Positions 19,230 through 31,383 of a stretch of 41,967 nucleotides of DNA are shown one piece after another. Under the pieces are notes generated by a model, which saw only the letters and a program-made list of their open reading frames with translations, did not search any database and was not told the origin of the DNA. The position numbers and the translations under genes are program-made. Position 1 is the stretch's first letter, and each line of letters opens with the position of its first letter. The DNA lies in contig JAKAOO010000004.1 in the NCBI GenBank assembly GCA_021812165.1, forward strand, positions 1 through 41,967, written 5' to 3'. This stretch comes from Pseudomonadota bacterium (GTDB taxonomy: Bacteria; Pseudomonadota; Alphaproteobacteria; ATCC43930; CGMCC-115725).

Positions 19230-19483
19230 GGCTGTCGGGCGAAGTTCGCCGAGGTTTTGTCGGCCGGCTTTCCGTTGCCGGCCTGGGATGCGGCCTCGCC
19301 GCGACGGTTTCGCTCGCGAAATCGCCGCCGCGCGCGGTCGCCTGCGCCGCAGCCGGAGGTATTCGGGAACGGAAAGCCGTGGTAGAGTGCCGTCAGCGCG
19401 CTCACAAGACGCGATCGCTGGGCTCTGGAGATCAGTGAAAACCGGCCGCGTCGTCGCCTTATCTGAAAAAGGCAAGCAAAAGA

Positions 19484-20353
19484 ATGGAACTCGTATTGTT
19501 TGATGGATTTAACGGGCTCATACAGGGCGCGTTTTACGCTCTGATGGCATTAGGACTCTCTTTGATCATCAGCCTCAATTCGGTGATCAATTTCGCCCAT
19601 GGCGGGTTTATGGTCGTCGGCGCTTACTTGGCGTTTGCTTTGGCCCCTTATCTCGGCTTTTGGGGCGCCTTGATCGCAGGACCCGTACTGACGGGGATCC
19701 TCGGCATTCTCGTCGAGCGCTTTCTCGTGCGCTACCTTTATGCCCGTCCCGACCCCGTATACAGTCTGCTTCTGACATTCGGGCTCGCGCTCATCATCGA
19801 GGATTCGGTTCGCAGCGTCTGGGGGGCCGGGGGCGTGCCTTTCGCGATCCCCTCCTGGCTCGACTCCCCGGTGAGCGAGACCTACTTTTTTATCACCGGC
19901 TACCGGGTTTTTGTGATGAGCGCGATTACCCTCGCCGCAGGCGCTCTTTTCGCCTTTTTGCGCCTCTCGCGCTTCGGCGTCCGCATCCGCGCCGGCATTC
20001 TCGATCTGGAGACCGTTGCCGCTCTCGGGGTCAACGTTTACCTCCTGCGCGCGGTCAATTTCGCGATCGGCATCGCCCTTGCGGGTTTCGCCGGCGTTCT
20101 CGCGGCGGGCGTGTTGCAGCTTTCGCCGACGATGGGCAATGACGTGATCATGGCGACCTTCGTCGCCATCGTCGTCGGCGGCATCGGGAGCCTCTTTGGC
20201 AGCGTGCTCGGCGGCTTGCTGATCGGGCTCGCCGCCGGAGTGACGAGCGCCTATTACCCGGTCGCCAGCGACGTCGTCATTTATGTCATCATGGCCATAG
20301 TGCTGATCGTGCGACCGCGCGGCTTGCTCGGGCAGGAAGGGCTTTTCGAATGA
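19484..20353 (+). CDS. livH: Branched-chain amino acid ABC transporter permease, LivH-like
   Basis: GFNGLIQGAFYALMALGLSLIISLNSVINFAHGGFMVVGAYLA; GGIGSLFGSVLGGLLIGL. Confidence 0.93.
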   Translation: MELVLFDGFNGLIQGAFYALMALGLSLIISLNSVINFAHGGFMVVGAYLAFALAPYLGFWGALIAGPVLTGILGILVERFLVRYLYARPDPVYSLLLTFGLALIIEDSVRSVWGAGGVPFAIPSWLDSPVSETYFFITGYRVFVMSAITLAAGALFAFLRLSRFGVRIRAGILDLETVAALGVNVYLLRAVNFAIGIALAGFAGVLAAGVLQLSPTMGNDVIMATFVAIVVGGIGSLFGSVLGGLLIGLAAGVTSAYYPVASDVVIYVIMAIVLIVRPRGLLGQEGLFE

Positions 20354-21290
20354 GGGGGCGCCTTCCCGCGAATGTCATTATCTGGGCCCTGTTGTTGACG
20401 GCGCCCTTCTGGCTGCCGCTCATTGGCGGCTATACGGCGCTTGCAAGCCGCATTCTCATCTTCGCTCTCGGTGCCATGGGCCTCAACCTGCTGCTCGGGT
20501 TCACCGGCATGATGTCGTTCGGCCAGGCCGCGTATTTCGGGCTTGGCGGGTACGGCGCGGGCCTCGCGCTCGTGCATCTGGCGAGCAGCAGCTGGCTTGC
20601 CGTCCTCATCGGCACGCTCGCCGGCGGCGCCGCCGCGCTGCTGATCGGCCCTCTCGTAATGCACCGGCGCGGCATCTATTTCGCGATGATCACCGTCGCG
20701 GTCGGCCAGATCTTCTACTTCATCGCCGAGCGGTGGGACAGTTTCACCGGCGGGCAGGACGGGCTCACCGGCTTCTCGCGCCAGCCGCTCCACTTCAGCG
20801 GCTACGCGATCTCGCTGCGGGACGTGCCGTTTTATTATTTCGTGCTGTTCTTCTTTGCGATCGGCGCCGGCCTCGTCGCCCTCCTCCTCCATTCGCCGCT
20901 CGGCCACACCTTTGTCGCCATTCGCGAAAATCGGCGGCGCGCCACGTTTCTCGGGATCCATGTGGAACGGTACGTGTGGGCATCCTTCGCCATCGCCGGT
21001 CTCATCGGCGGCTTGGCCGGAGCGCTCAACGCTCTCCAGAACAATTTCATCTCTCCCGAAAATCTCTACTGGGTCGAATCCGGGAATTTCGTGATCATAG
21101 CGGTCTTGGGCGGCATGCGGAGCTTCTGGGGGCCGCTCATCGGCTCGATCATCTTTATCGGTGTCCAGGACTATGTAAGTTCCATCTTGCCGAACAATTG
21201 GGAAACAGTCATCGGCGCGTTGTTCATCGTCGTGGTTCTTTTCTTCCCGACAGGCGTTCTCGGGATCATTCGGCGCGGGGTGAGACCCGC

Positions 21291-21294
<4 letters not shown>
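20350..21294 (+). CDS. livM: Branched-chain amino acid ABC transporter permease, LivM-like
   Basis: ALGAMGLNLLLGFTGMMSFGQAAYFGLGGYGAGL; ATGA-type overlap with livH and livG. Confidence 0.93.
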
Positions 21295-22036
<742 letters not shown>

Positions 22037-22040
<4 letters not shown>

Positions 22041-22756
22041 GCGCCGTCCTCAGGGCGCAAGACCTCCACACCTACTATGGCAAGAGCCATATCCTCCATG
22101 GCGTCTCGATCGAGGTCGCGGAAGGCGAGCTCGTCACCCTTCTCGGACGCAACGGCGCCGGCAAGACCACCACCCTCAGAAGCCTCGTAGGCCTGACGCC
22201 CGCCCGCCAGGGAAGGGTGGAACTCTTCGGCCATGACACGACGCACTGGCCGGCCCACAAGATCTCGCGCCTCGGGGTCGGTTACGTGCCGGAAGGGCGA
22301 AAGATCTTTTCCAATCTGACGGTTCTCGAAAATCTTTCGGTGCCGGTAAGCCGTCCCGGGCGGTGGACGATCGAGCGCATTTTCGAGCTTTTTCCCAATC
22401 TCGGGGAGCGGCGCAGCAGCTGGGGGCGGCAACTCTCGGGCGGCGAGCAGGAGATGCTGGCGATTGCCCGGGCGCTCTTGATCAACCCGAAACTCCTCCT
22501 TCTCGACGAGCCCTCGCAGGGTTTGGCGCCGCTCCTCGTCCGCGAAGTGTTCCGCACCATCTCGTCGATGCGCAAGGAGGGGATCTCGATCCTTCTCGTC
22601 GAACAGAATGCGCGTTTCGGGCTCGACGTCGCCGATCGCGTCTACGTCATGAACGACGGCGAGGTGGTTCATTCGGGCTGCGCGCGCGAGCTGGCCCAAG
22701 ACGAAGAGCAGGTCCGCGCTTTTGCCGGCGCCGAGTCGCGCGCGGCGGTCGGCTAA
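22037..22756 (+). CDS. livF: ABC transporter ATP-binding protein, LivF-like (GTG start)
   Basis: [71 protein letters not shown] overlap with livG. Confidence 0.94.
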
Positions 22757-22980
22757 AACCTTCTTTTCATCTCTCCGGCGCGTCGCCCGGGATAGCCGGG
22801 GCCTTCGGCGGCTCTGCTGAGATGGCGCTCTTTTTGACAGGTTGCGGTCAGGAAAGATCTCTATCGGGAAGAGCGCTTCGCCCGCGGCCGCAACTTTGCG
22901 GCCGGCGGTCAGGAATGTTTGACGCGAGGTCGATTGCGGGGTCGATCGGGCTCGCCTCGTCGGCGATTGGGAGGTTTTTC

Positions 22981-25905
22981 ATGTCTGCGCCTGCCGCGCG
23001 AGGCCGCCAGAACGGCCGCTCTTCTCATGCTCTCCCGATGGACCCGGTGATGCGCCTTCGCCATGCGGAGGAGGCGAAGGCGAATGGCGCGATCCTCCCG
23101 CGCGTTCTCATCGGCGGCCCGCCTGCGGCCAATTCGCCGCCCGCTCCCCGCGGCCGCACGCAAACGGCGGAAAAGGACCTGCCCTTGCGCGAGGATGTCC
23201 GTCTCCTCGGCCGCGTCCTCGGCGACACGCTGCGCGCCCAGGAAGGCGAGGCGACGTTCGAGGTCATCGAGCGCATCCGCCGCACCGCCCTCAGCTTCCG
23301 CCGCGACGAGGACGCCTCGGCGCGGCAAGCGCTCGAGGTCATCCGCGGCGACCTTTCGTTGCGTCGCGCAACAACGATGATCCGCGCCTTTACCCTCTTT
23401 TCGCATCTGGCGAACATCGCCGAGGATCGGCACCACATCCGCCGCACCCGCGCCCACGCGCTGGCGGCGTCGGGCTCGCGCGAGGGCAGCATCGCCGCGG
23501 CGTTGGAGCGGGCGAGCGCGGCCGGGATGACGCCCTGCGAGCTGCGCCGCTTCTTTGCGGGGGCGCGTGTCGTGCCGGTTCTGACCGCACACCCGACCGA
23601 GGTGCGGCGCAAAAGCGTGATGGATCGCGAGCGCGAGGTCGCGAGCATCCTCGCCCGTCGCGACCGCGCCGCGGCGACTGCGGAAGAAGCGGCCGATCTC
23701 GAAGAGAGCCTGCGCCGCGCCGTGTTGATTTTATGGCAGACGAGCCTGCTGCGCCGCTTTCGGCCGCAGGTCGGCGACGAGGTCGCCAACGGCCTCTCTT
23801 ATTTCGATTACACCTTTTTGCGCGAGCTGCCGCGCTTTTACGTCGATCTCGAAGACCGGCTCGCTGCGCTCGACGAGGGCGCGGAAGGCGGCGAGATCCC
23901 GTCATTCCTGCGCATCGGCAGCTGGATCGGCGGCGATCGCGACGGCAACCCTTATGTCACCGCCGAAGCGCTCGATGACGCCCTCGCGATGCAAAACGCG
24001 CGCGCGATGCGCTTTTATGCCGGGGAGCTCGACCTTCTCGGTTCCGAGCTGTCGCTCGATGGCCGCTTTGCGGCCGTTTCGGACGAGCTGCGCCGGCTTG
24101 CCGAGGCCTCGCCCAAAGACTGCCGTTGCCGCACAAGCGAACCGTATCGGCGCGCGGTCGCGGGCATTGCCGCGCGCCTCGCCGCGACGGCGCGGTCCCC
24201 GGGCGCGCCCTCGGCGGCGCCGGCCGAGGGCGAGGCCGTTCCCTACGCCGATGCCGGCGAGTTGGCGAGCGAACTCGCGGTCGTGCATCGTTCCCTGACC
24301 GCCAACGGTTCCGCCCTCCTCGCGCGCGGGCGGTTGCGCCGTCTGCGCCGGGCGGTCGACGCCTTCGGCTTTCACCTCGCAGCCCTCGATCTGCGGCAGA
24401 ATTCCGACGTGCATGAGCGCACGGTTGCGGAGCTGTTCGAAAAAGCCGTTCCGGGAACCGATTACGCAAGGCTCGACGAAGGCGGGCGGCTTGCCCTCCT
24501 CGCCGCCGAACTCAGGACGGCGCGCCCGCTCTACTCGCCCTTTCTCGCCTACTCGGCCGAAACCAATGCGGAGCTCGCGGTTCTGCGAAGCGCGCGCGAA
24601 GGGCGGCGGCGCTACGGCAAGGCGGCGGTGGCGAATGCCGTGATCTCCAACACGCACAGCGCTTCCGACATCCTCGAAGCCGCCCTCCTTTTGAAGGAGG
24701 TCGGACTGTTGCGGCCCGACGAGACGGGGCCGAGTGTCGCCATCGTGCCGCTTTTCGAGACGATCGCGGATCTGCGCGCCTCGCCGCGAGTCATGGCTGC
24801 GCTCTTCGCACGGCCCGAATACCAGACGCTCATCGCAGAGCAAGGCGGTCGACAGGAGGTCATGCTCGGCTATTCCGACAGCAACAAGGACGGCGGATTT
24901 CTCACCTCGGGGTGGGAGCTTTACAAGGCGGAGGTCGCGCTCGTCGGAGCGTTTCGCCGGCACGGCGTCGGCCTCAGCCTGTTTCATGGCCGCGGCGGTT
25001 CCGTCGGTCGCGGCGGCGGCCCGAGTTATGAGGCGATCCTGGCGCAGCCGGGCGGCGCGGTTCGCGGCAGGATCCGCATCACCGAACAGGGCGAGGTCGT
25101 CGCCAGCAAGTATTCGAACCCCGAATTCGGCCGCCGCAACCTCGAGATCATCGCTGCCGCGACGCTCGAAGCGAGCCTTCTGCGGCCGGACGAGGCCGCG
25201 CCTTGCGCTCTCCATCTCGAAGCCATGGAGGAACTGTCAGAGGCCGCTTATCGCGCCTATCGCGGCCTTGTCTACGAGACCGAGGGCTTCGCGCGCTACT
25301 TCCGCGAGTCGACGGTGGTGGACGAGATCGCCAACCTCAATATCGGCAGCCGACCGGCTTCGCGGCGCCGCTCCTCCCGGATCGAGGACCTGAGGGCGAT
25401 CCCATGGGTCTTCAGCTGGTCCCAGTGCCGTCTCATGCTGCCCGGCTGGTACGGGTTCGGTGCAGCCGTCAAAGCGTGGACCGACGCGCACCCGAGGGAC
25501 GGCCTGGCGACCCTCAAAGCGATGTATCGCGGGTGGCCGTTCTTCCGTGCTTTGCTCTCGAACATGGATATGGTGCTTGCCAAAAGCGACATCGCGATCG
25601 CCTCCCGCTATGCGGAACTCGTTTCCGATGCGGCGCTGCGCGAGGCGGTTTTCGCGCGTCTGCGCGGCGAGTGGCAGGCATCGATCGACGCCCTCTTTCA
25701 GATCACCGGGCAGAAGAGCCTGCTCGAATCCAATCCGCTTCTGTTGCGCTCGATCCGCAACCGCTTCCCCTATCTCGACCCGCTCAACCACATGCAAGTG
25801 GAGCTCTTGAAGCGCTTGCGCGCCGGCGATGCCGGTGAGGCGGTCGTCGAAGCGATCCACCTGACCATCAACGGCATCGCCGCGGGCTTGCGCAACAGCG
25901 GCTAG
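22981..25905 (+). CDS. ppc: Phosphoenolpyruvate carboxylase
   Basis: [63 protein letters not shown]. Start at ATG 22981; the listed ORF begins inside livF. Confidence 0.96.
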   Translation: MSAPAARGRQNGRSSHALPMDPVMRLRHAEEAKANGAILPRVLIGGPPAANSPPAPRGRTQTAEKDLPLREDVRLLGRVLGDTLRAQEGEATFEVIERIRRTALSFRRDEDASARQALEVIRGDLSLRRATTMIRAFTLFSHLANIAEDRHHIRRTRAHALAASGSREGSIAAALERASAAGMTPCELRRFFAGARVVPVLTAHPTEVRRKSVMDREREVASILARRDRAAATAEEAADLEESLRRAVLILWQTSLLRRFRPQVGDEVANGLSYFDYTFLRELPRFYVDLEDRLAALDEGAEGGEIPSFLRIGSWIGGDRDGNPYVTAEALDDALAMQNARAMRFYAGELDLLGSELSLDGRFAAVSDELRRLAEASPKDCRCRTSEPYRRAVAGIAARLAATARSPGAPSAAPAEGEAVPYADAGELASELAVVHRSLTANGSALLARGRLRRLRRAVDAFGFHLAALDLRQNSDVHERTVAELFEKAVPGTDYARLDEGGRLALLAAELRTARPLYSPFLAYSAETNAELAVLRSAREGRRRYGKAAVANAVISNTHSASDILEAALLLKEVGLLRPDETGPSVAIVPLFETIADLRASPRVMAALFARPEYQTLIAEQGGRQEVMLGYSDSNKDGGFLTSGWELYKAEVALVGAFRRHGVGLSLFHGRGGSVGRGGGPSYEAILAQPGGAVRGRIRITEQGEVVASKYSNPEFGRRNLEIIAAATLEASLLRPDEAAPCALHLEAMEELSEAAYRAYRGLVYETEGFARYFRESTVVDEIANLNIGSRPASRRRSSRIEDLRAIPWVFSWSQCRLMLPGWYGFGAAVKAWTDAHPRDGLATLKAMYRGWPFFRALLSNMDMVLAKSDIAIASRYAELVSDAALREAVFARLRGEWQASIDALFQITGQKSLLESNPLLLRSIRNRFPYLDPLNHMQVELLKRLRAGDAGEAVVEAIHLTINGIAAGLRNSG

Positions 25906-25941
25906 TGGTAAGAGTCTGACGATTGGTACCGCGGCGGATTC

Positions 25942-26084
25942 CGTCGGGATTGCTTCCCCCCGGAACGCCCGCGAGGCCGTCCGGGGGTCGCAATGACACC
26001 GTAGGTCGTTGTCATTGCGAGGAGCCCACGGGTCCGCGTTTCCCGCGGCCCGAGGATAAACTGCGCGACGAAGCAATCCCGACG
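25942..26084. repeat. Interspersed palindromic repeat, copy 2 (long form)
   Basis: Perfect 15-bp terminal inverted repeat cgtcgggattgcttc / gaagcaatcccgacg. Confidence 0.8.
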
Positions 26085-26226
26085 CGGCAGGCGACAACGG
26101 CTCCATCCGTCTGATTTTGACTACTAGGAGGCGGCGAAAAGGGCTTCGCTCAGAAGAGCGAGCGGCGGCCGCGCGCTCGCGGCCCCGATCGTGCTATGCT
26201 GCACCGGAGTTTCTGGGAGAAAAGCG

Positions 26227-26583
26227 ATGGAGTCGGGGCTTGTCCACAAAAAGTGCACGCCTTGCCGCGGCGGCGTGCCGCCGCTCGGGCCGGAGGAGGC
26301 GGAGAGTTACCGGAAAGCCGCGCCCGAATGGGCGCTTCTCGAAGGCGCGACCCGGATCGAGAGAACCTATCGCCGCAAGAACTTCTCCGAGGCCTTCGAC
26401 TTCGTCGCGCGCGCCGCCGCGCTTGCCGAGGAGGAGGGCCACCACCCCGACATCAGTTTCGGCTGGGGCTATGTGACGGTCTCCCTTCGCACCAAGAAGA
26501 TCAAGGGCCTTCACGAAAACGACTTTATCATGGCCGCAAAGCTCGACCGCATCGCGGCGGAGCCGGAAGAGACACCGCACTGA
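26227..26583 (+). CDS. phhB: 4a-hydroxytetrahydrobiopterin dehydratase (PCD/PhhB)
   Basis: RTYRRKNFSEAFDFVARAAALAEEEGHHPDISFGWGYVTVSLRT pattern (PCD signature HHPD). Confidence 0.9.
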   Translation: MESGLVHKKCTPCRGGVPPLGPEEAESYRKAAPEWALLEGATRIERTYRRKNFSEAFDFVARAAALAEEEGHHPDISFGWGYVTVSLRTKKIKGLHENDFIMAAKLDRIAAEPEETPH

Positions 26584-26727
26584 GGCGCATTCCCGGCAAG
26601 AGGGGCGCCCGACGACGCTGACGGCCTTCCCCGAGGCCGCGTATCGCGAACGCATCGCCGCGCCTCGCTCCGCTGGCTGCGAACCGCCGCGCAGTCCGGT
26701 GGCCCGCGGGAAGGCGTGAAGGCCGCC

Positions 26728-27516
26728 TCAGGCCTCACCTCCGCGCAAAAAATCGTCATAGGCGAGCGGCAGGAGACGGGCGAGACGCTCCGCCCAAATT
26801 GTTTCGCCCTCGCTTTCGGCGATGAGATCCTGGCGCAGTTCGATTTCGACATGGGGAAGGCCGCGCCGCTCGCCATGGCGGGGAATCGTGTAATCGGTGA
26901 GGTCGCTGACGCGATAGGGCTCGTTGTCGCCGACGAGGAGCCCTTCTTCCGCGCAGAGCCGGGCGAGAAGAAGGCGGGCGAGGCGCGGGTCGCGGTTATA
27001 GAGAACGCCTGCGTGCCAAGGCCGCGGGACGCCCTTGAAGATTGGCGTGAAGCTGTGGAGAGCGATGAGGACGCTCGCTCGGCCGCGGGCCTCGCGCTGG
27101 TCGAGCGCCGCGGCGATCGCCGTGTGATAGGGGCGGAAGATCGCCGCCCTTCGGCACTCCCGCTCCCTCTCGCCGAGGCCGCAATTGCCGGGGACCCTCG
27201 TGTTCTCGCTCACCTCGGGGATCGAGCTCGGGACTGCGGGGTCGCGGTTGCAGTCGATGACGAGCCGCGAATAGTTCTGAAGGACGAGCGGGGCGTCGAG
27301 CCTTTGCGAAAGAAGACGGCCGAGCCCGCCGATGCCGATATCCCAGGCGATGTGCCTGCGGCTTTCTTCTTCGCTGAGGCCGAGCCTCCCGAGCCGGCGC
27401 GGAAACGCGCGGCCCGCGTGATCGCAAACGAGAAAAAAGACGGAAGGGCCGTTTTCGTTGACGAGGAGGACCGGATCGGGGTCGCCCTCTTGGAGGAGCG
27501 CGCTCGCGGCCGTCAT
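26728..27516 (-). CDS. N-formylglutamate amidohydrolase family protein
   Basis: FFLVCDHAGRAFPRRLG; HIAWDIGIGGLGRLLSQRLDAPLVLQNYSRLVIDCNRDP; LIALHSFTPIFKG. Start ATG 27516. Confidence 0.9.
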   Translation of the reverse strand: MTAASALLQEGDPDPVLLVNENGPSVFFLVCDHAGRAFPRRLGRLGLSEEESRRHIAWDIGIGGLGRLLSQRLDAPLVLQNYSRLVIDCNRDPAVPSSIPEVSENTRVPGNCGLGERERECRRAAIFRPYHTAIAAALDQREARGRASVLIALHSFTPIFKGVPRPWHAGVLYNRDPRLARLLLARLCAEEGLLVGDNEPYRVSDLTDYTIPRHGERRGLPHVEIELRQDLIAESEGETIWAERLARLLPLAYDDFLRGGEA

Positions 27517-27542
27517 TTTCCAGCCCTGAGGCTCTCGAAGGG

Positions 27543-28817
27543 TCAATAGATTTCGGCGTAGTGCGCGCAAAGCTCGGCGGGCGACAAGGCGGCGACTTTC
27601 GAGGCTTCGACCCGTTTGAAGCGCAGATAGGCCTCGAGGTGCGCCGCGCCAAACCAGCCTCTTGCCTCTTCGCTCGCTTCTAGCCGATCGAGCGCCTCTT
27701 CGAGCTTGCCCGGCAGAGAGGGCGGGTTTTCCCGGTTCTCGGGCAGGGGCAGAGAACGGCGAATGCCGTCGGCGCCGGCGAAGATGACGGCTGCGAGAGC
27801 GAGATAGGGGGAAGCGGCAGCATCGCACGCGCGGAACTCGACATTGAACGCGCGCGCCTTCTCGGAGGCGCTTTCGGCCGCAAAGACCGGGCAGATGCGC
27901 AAGGAGGCGCCGCGATCCTGCTCGACGATGTCGATCCGGGTCGGCGCCCAGCGATCGGGGACAAGACGCAGATAAGAGACGGGCGAAGGCGCCGTGACGG
28001 CGGCGATCGCCGGAAGATGGTGGAGAACGCCGGCGAAAAAGTGCTGAGCCGGCTCGGAAAGGCCGAGCGGCGCGCCTTCGAGATAGGTCGCCGGATGGCC
28101 GGAGGCATCGCAAAGGCTCATATGGATGTGGACGCCGTTTCCCACCCCTTGCGCGTCGGGCTTCGGCGTAAAGACGGCGCGATGCCCGAGGCGATGCGCG
28201 GCGGCGCGCGCCATCTCGCGGGTGACGACCGCGCGGTCGGCGGCAACGAGCGCGGGGGCCGGCGCCACCGTCACCTCGAACTGGCGCGCCCCATATTCGG
28301 CGAGAAACGTATCGGGCGGGACGCCGGCCTCGCGAAGCGCGGCGACAAAGGCTTCGCCGAAGAGGCCTTGCCGGCGGAAAGCGCCGAGCGCATAGGCATC
28401 GCCCGGCCGCTCCTCGGTGCCGGTATAAAGAAACTCCTGTTCGAAAGCGGCGATCGCCTGAAGGCCGGCGGCGCTTTCGAGCTCCCTCGCCGCCCGGCGC
28501 AGGAACTCGCGCGGGCAGCATTCCCAGGGCGCGCCGTCGGTCGTGCAGATGTCGCCGAGGAAGAAATGCTCGACCGCCGAATCGTCGCCGAAATCGACCC
28601 GGACCTCGGCCTTCCGGTCGGGGACGATCATCAGATCGCCGGCGGTGCCGAACGGCGTGTCCCAGATCGGGCCCTGGGGCGACATCATGAGGTTGCTGCC
28701 GGTCCAGCCGACGCCCTTATGGAGCCGCGAGCCAAGCTCGCGCGCCGGAAACCCCTTCCCCCGCACATGCCCCGAGATGTCGCAGGTCGCGACAAAGATG
28801 AGTTCTTCCCGAATCAT
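27543..28817 (-). CDS. Glutamine synthetase family protein
   Basis: FEQEFLYTG; QFEVTVAP; FTPKPDAQGVGNGVHIHMSL; VEFRACDAAASPYLALAAVIFAGADGI. Confidence 0.9.
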   Translation of the reverse strand: MIREELIFVATCDISGHVRGKGFPARELGSRLHKGVGWTGSNLMMSPQGPIWDTPFGTAGDLMIVPDRKAEVRVDFGDDSAVEHFFLGDICTTDGAPWECCPREFLRRAARELESAAGLQAIAAFEQEFLYTGTEERPGDAYALGAFRRQGLFGEAFVAALREAGVPPDTFLAEYGARQFEVTVAPAPALVAADRAVVTREMARAAAHRLGHRAVFTPKPDAQGVGNGVHIHMSLCDASGHPATYLEGAPLGLSEPAQHFFAGVLHHLPAIAAVTAPSPVSYLRLVPDRWAPTRIDIVEQDRGASLRICPVFAAESASEKARAFNVEFRACDAAASPYLALAAVIFAGADGIRRSLPLPENRENPPSLPGKLEEALDRLEASEEARGWFGAAHLEAYLRFKRVEASKVAALSPAELCAHYAEIY

Positions 28818-28989
28818 CCGGCCTCCCTATTTTCGCCGCGCGGAGTGTAACGGGGGCCGCGGCCAACCGAAATAGGGGTCATTGAGGCGCTCGGGAGCGC
28901 TGGGGACAGGACTTTGATCACTGGGCATGGGTGCCAATCAAAGCCCCGTCGGCCGCGTGGGACCTGGAGATACACCCGCGCCCGGGGAA

Positions 28990-29061
28990 GATTGCCTCGT
29001 CGCGGAGTTTATCCTCGGGCCGCGCGAAGCGCGGACCCGTGGGCTCCTCGCAAAGACAACC
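28990..29061. repeat. Interspersed palindromic repeat, partial copy 3 (inverse orientation)
   Basis: gattgcctcgtcgcggagtttatcctcgggccgcgcgaagcgcggacccgtgggctcctcgcaa matches the reverse complement of 26015-26080. Confidence 0.7.
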
Positions 29062-29063
29062 CT

Positions 29064-29807
29064 TCATTGTGGGGCATTGCCTTCCGCCGCGCGGCGCATT
29101 TCTTCGATGATCCGCGCCGCGGCTTGCGCCGGGTCCGCGCTTCTGATGATGGGGCGGCCGACGATCAGGTAATCGGCGCCGGCGGCGATCGCCTCGGCCG
29201 GGGTCGCCGCCCGTTTGTGGTCGTCGGATCGGGTGCCCGCGGGCCGCACCCCCGGCGTCGCGACGAGAAGCTGCGGGGAGCCCGCGAGACGGCGCAGCTC
29301 GTCGGGGTTGTCGCGAGGGGCCGCGATGATGCCGTCGCAACCGCAAAGCGCCGCGAGCCTCGCGCGGCGGCGCACCAGTTCCGCGACGCTTGCCTGAGAC
29401 CCGAGATCCTCGAGCCCTTCCTCGCCGAGGCTCGTCAAGACCGTAATCGCAAAGATCTTGAGCCCCGAATCCGCTCTTCCCTCGCACGCTCTCTTCATGA
29501 TCTCGCCGTCGCCGTGGACGGTGAGGAAGGAGACGCCGCGCTCGGCCGCGCGCCTCACCCCCTCTTTCACGGTCTCGCCGATGTCGAACATCTTCGCGTC
29601 GAGAAAGATCTTCTTTCCCTGCCGCAAAAGCTCGGCGAGGAGCCCGTCGAATCCTTCCGCGAAGAGGAGCCACAGGCCGAGCTTCAGAAAGCCGGCGACG
29701 CCGTCGAGGCGCGCGGCAAGTTCTCGCGCCTCGCGAATGCTCGGCACATCGAGCGCAACGATGAGACGATCCTCGATTTTTTGCGGAAGGTTGCGTGGAG
29801 CCGTCAT
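29064..29807 (-). CDS. pyrF: Orotidine-5'-phosphate decarboxylase
   Basis: LIVALDVPSIREARELA; KIFLDAKMFDIGETV; TPGVRPAGTRSDDHKRAATPAEAIAAGADYLIVGRPI. Confidence 0.95.
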   Translation of the reverse strand: MTAPRNLPQKIEDRLIVALDVPSIREARELAARLDGVAGFLKLGLWLLFAEGFDGLLAELLRQGKKIFLDAKMFDIGETVKEGVRRAAERGVSFLTVHGDGEIMKRACEGRADSGLKIFAITVLTSLGEEGLEDLGSQASVAELVRRRARLAALCGCDGIIAAPRDNPDELRRLAGSPQLLVATPGVRPAGTRSDDHKRAATPAEAIAAGADYLIVGRPIIRSADPAQAAARIIEEMRRAAEGNAPQ

Positions 29808-29886
29808 GAGGGCGTCAATAGCATCTCGGGCCGCCCGTGAGGAGGGCCGCCGGCAGGGATCGCTGGGGCGAGAAAGGAAGGCTTCG

Positions 29887-30291
29887 ATGGCGAAGGAAGG
29901 GGTGCGTTCGGAAAGGCTCGCTCAGCCGAGCGGGCATTTCTCGCCGGCAATCGCGGTTGCGGCGAAAGGCCGGCTCGTCTTCATCTCGGGCATGACGGCG
30001 CGCGGCGGCGACGGCTCCATCGTCGGCCGCGGCGAGATCGAGGCGCAAACGCGCCAGGTCTGCGAAAACCTCAAGGCTGCGGTCGAGGCGGCGGGGGGTA
30101 GCCTCGCCGACATCTGCCGGGTCGACGTCTATGTGCGCAACATGGAGCATTTCGACGCGATCCACCGGGTGCGGCGCGCCTATTTCCCGGATCCTCCGCC
30201 GGCCTCGACAATGGTCGAGGTGACGAAGATGACTTCGCCCGACGCCCTCATCGAGATGAGCGCGATCGCGGTCGTTGGCGAGCGCGAATGA
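29887..30291 (+). CDS. RidA (YjgF/UK114) family protein
   Basis: [15 protein letters not shown]...[42 protein letters not shown]. Confidence 0.92.
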   Translation: MAKEGVRSERLAQPSGHFSPAIAVAAKGRLVFISGMTARGGDGSIVGRGEIEAQTRQVCENLKAAVEAAGGSLADICRVDVYVRNMEHFDAIHRVRRAYFPDPPPASTMVEVTKMTSPDALIEMSAIAVVGERE

Positions 30292-30504
30292 GCCCTCGCC
30301 CCGAGGGTCGAGCGGTGTCGCCCGGCGCTCCTCGCCCGACGGCAAGATCCGCATCTCCTGTTGCACTGTGGTTTGCACTTTTCCGGCCGATCGAGCGCCA
30401 TACTCTCTTTTGGCCTGTCGCACCCCGGCAGTTCCGGGGGTCTCGGCGACGGCGTTCGTCGAAACTGCGGAAGGCGGGTGAAAGGAGGGGTGCGCCCTCG
30501 TTTT

Positions 30505-30533
30505 TTGACCTCCGCGCACGATCCTTGTACGAT
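30505..30533 (+). promoter_or_regulatory. Candidate sigma-70-type promoter for the D-glutamate/murL operon
   Basis: TTGACC (30505-30510), 17-bp spacer, TACGAT (30528-30533), 27 bp before ATG 30561. Confidence 0.45.
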
Positions 30534-30560
30534 CCTCGCGCATCTTGGGCGAGGCAAGCG

Positions 30561-31361
30561 ATGAGCGCCAAGGATAGGCAGAGCATCGAAGCGGGAGAAA
30601 GCGAACGCCGGCGGATCCGCAACGGCGAACTCAAGGGTCCGACGGCGGGGCTTGCGCCCGGCAACGTGCAGGCGAACCTCGTCATCCTGCCGCAAGCGCT
30701 CGCCCACGATTTCCTGCGCTTTGCCCAGGCGAACCCGAAGCCCTGCCCGGTGCTCGCGGTCTCCGAACCCGGCGATCCGCGTCTGCCGAGCCTCGGCGAC
30801 GATCTCGATATCCGCACCGATCTGCCGCGCTACCGCGTCTGGCGGAAGGGCGAGCTCGTGGACGAGCCCTGCGATCTCAAAAGCGTCTGGCGCGAGGATC
30901 TCGTCAGCTTTGCGCTTGGCTGCTCCTTTTCGTTTGAAACCGCCCTGCTCGAAGAGGGGATCGAGCTTCGCCACATGACGTGCGGGTCGAACGTGCCGAT
31001 GTACCGGACCAGCATCCCCTGCACGCCGGCCGGTCCCTTTCACGGTCCTCTCGTCGTCTCGATGCGGCCCTTGCGGCCGGAGGATGCGATCCGCGCGATC
31101 CAGATCACCTCGCGTTTTCCCGCCGTTCACGGCGCGCCGGTGCATCTTGGCCTCCCCGAAATGATCGGCGTCAGAAACCTCGACAAGCCCGATTACGGGG
31201 ATGCGGTGCCGGTGCGCAGCGACGAGCTGCCGATCTTTTGGGCCTGCGGCGTCACCCCGCAAGCCGTCATCGCCACCGTCAAGCCCGAATTTTGCGTCAC
31301 CCACGCTCCGGGCTCGATGCTCGTCACCGATTTGCGCAATTCGAAGCTCGCGGCTCTTTGA
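30561..31361 (+). CDS. DUF1445 putative hydro-lyase / D-glutamate cyclase N-terminal-domain protein
   Basis: [96 protein letters not shown]. Confidence 0.9.
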   Translation: MSAKDRQSIEAGESERRRIRNGELKGPTAGLAPGNVQANLVILPQALAHDFLRFAQANPKPCPVLAVSEPGDPRLPSLGDDLDIRTDLPRYRVWRKGELVDEPCDLKSVWREDLVSFALGCSFSFETALLEEGIELRHMTCGSNVPMYRTSIPCTPAGPFHGPLVVSMRPLRPEDAIRAIQITSRFPAVHGAPVHLGLPEMIGVRNLDKPDYGDAVPVRSDELPIFWACGVTPQAVIATVKPEFCVTHAPGSMLVTDLRNSKLAAL

Positions 31362-31383
31362 TCTTATTCCGCATCCGAAGGAG

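Noticed and set aside
22363-22980. N-terminal extension of the ppc ORF
   Set aside because: Overlaps livF in another frame; ATG at 22981 gives a plausible PEPC start.
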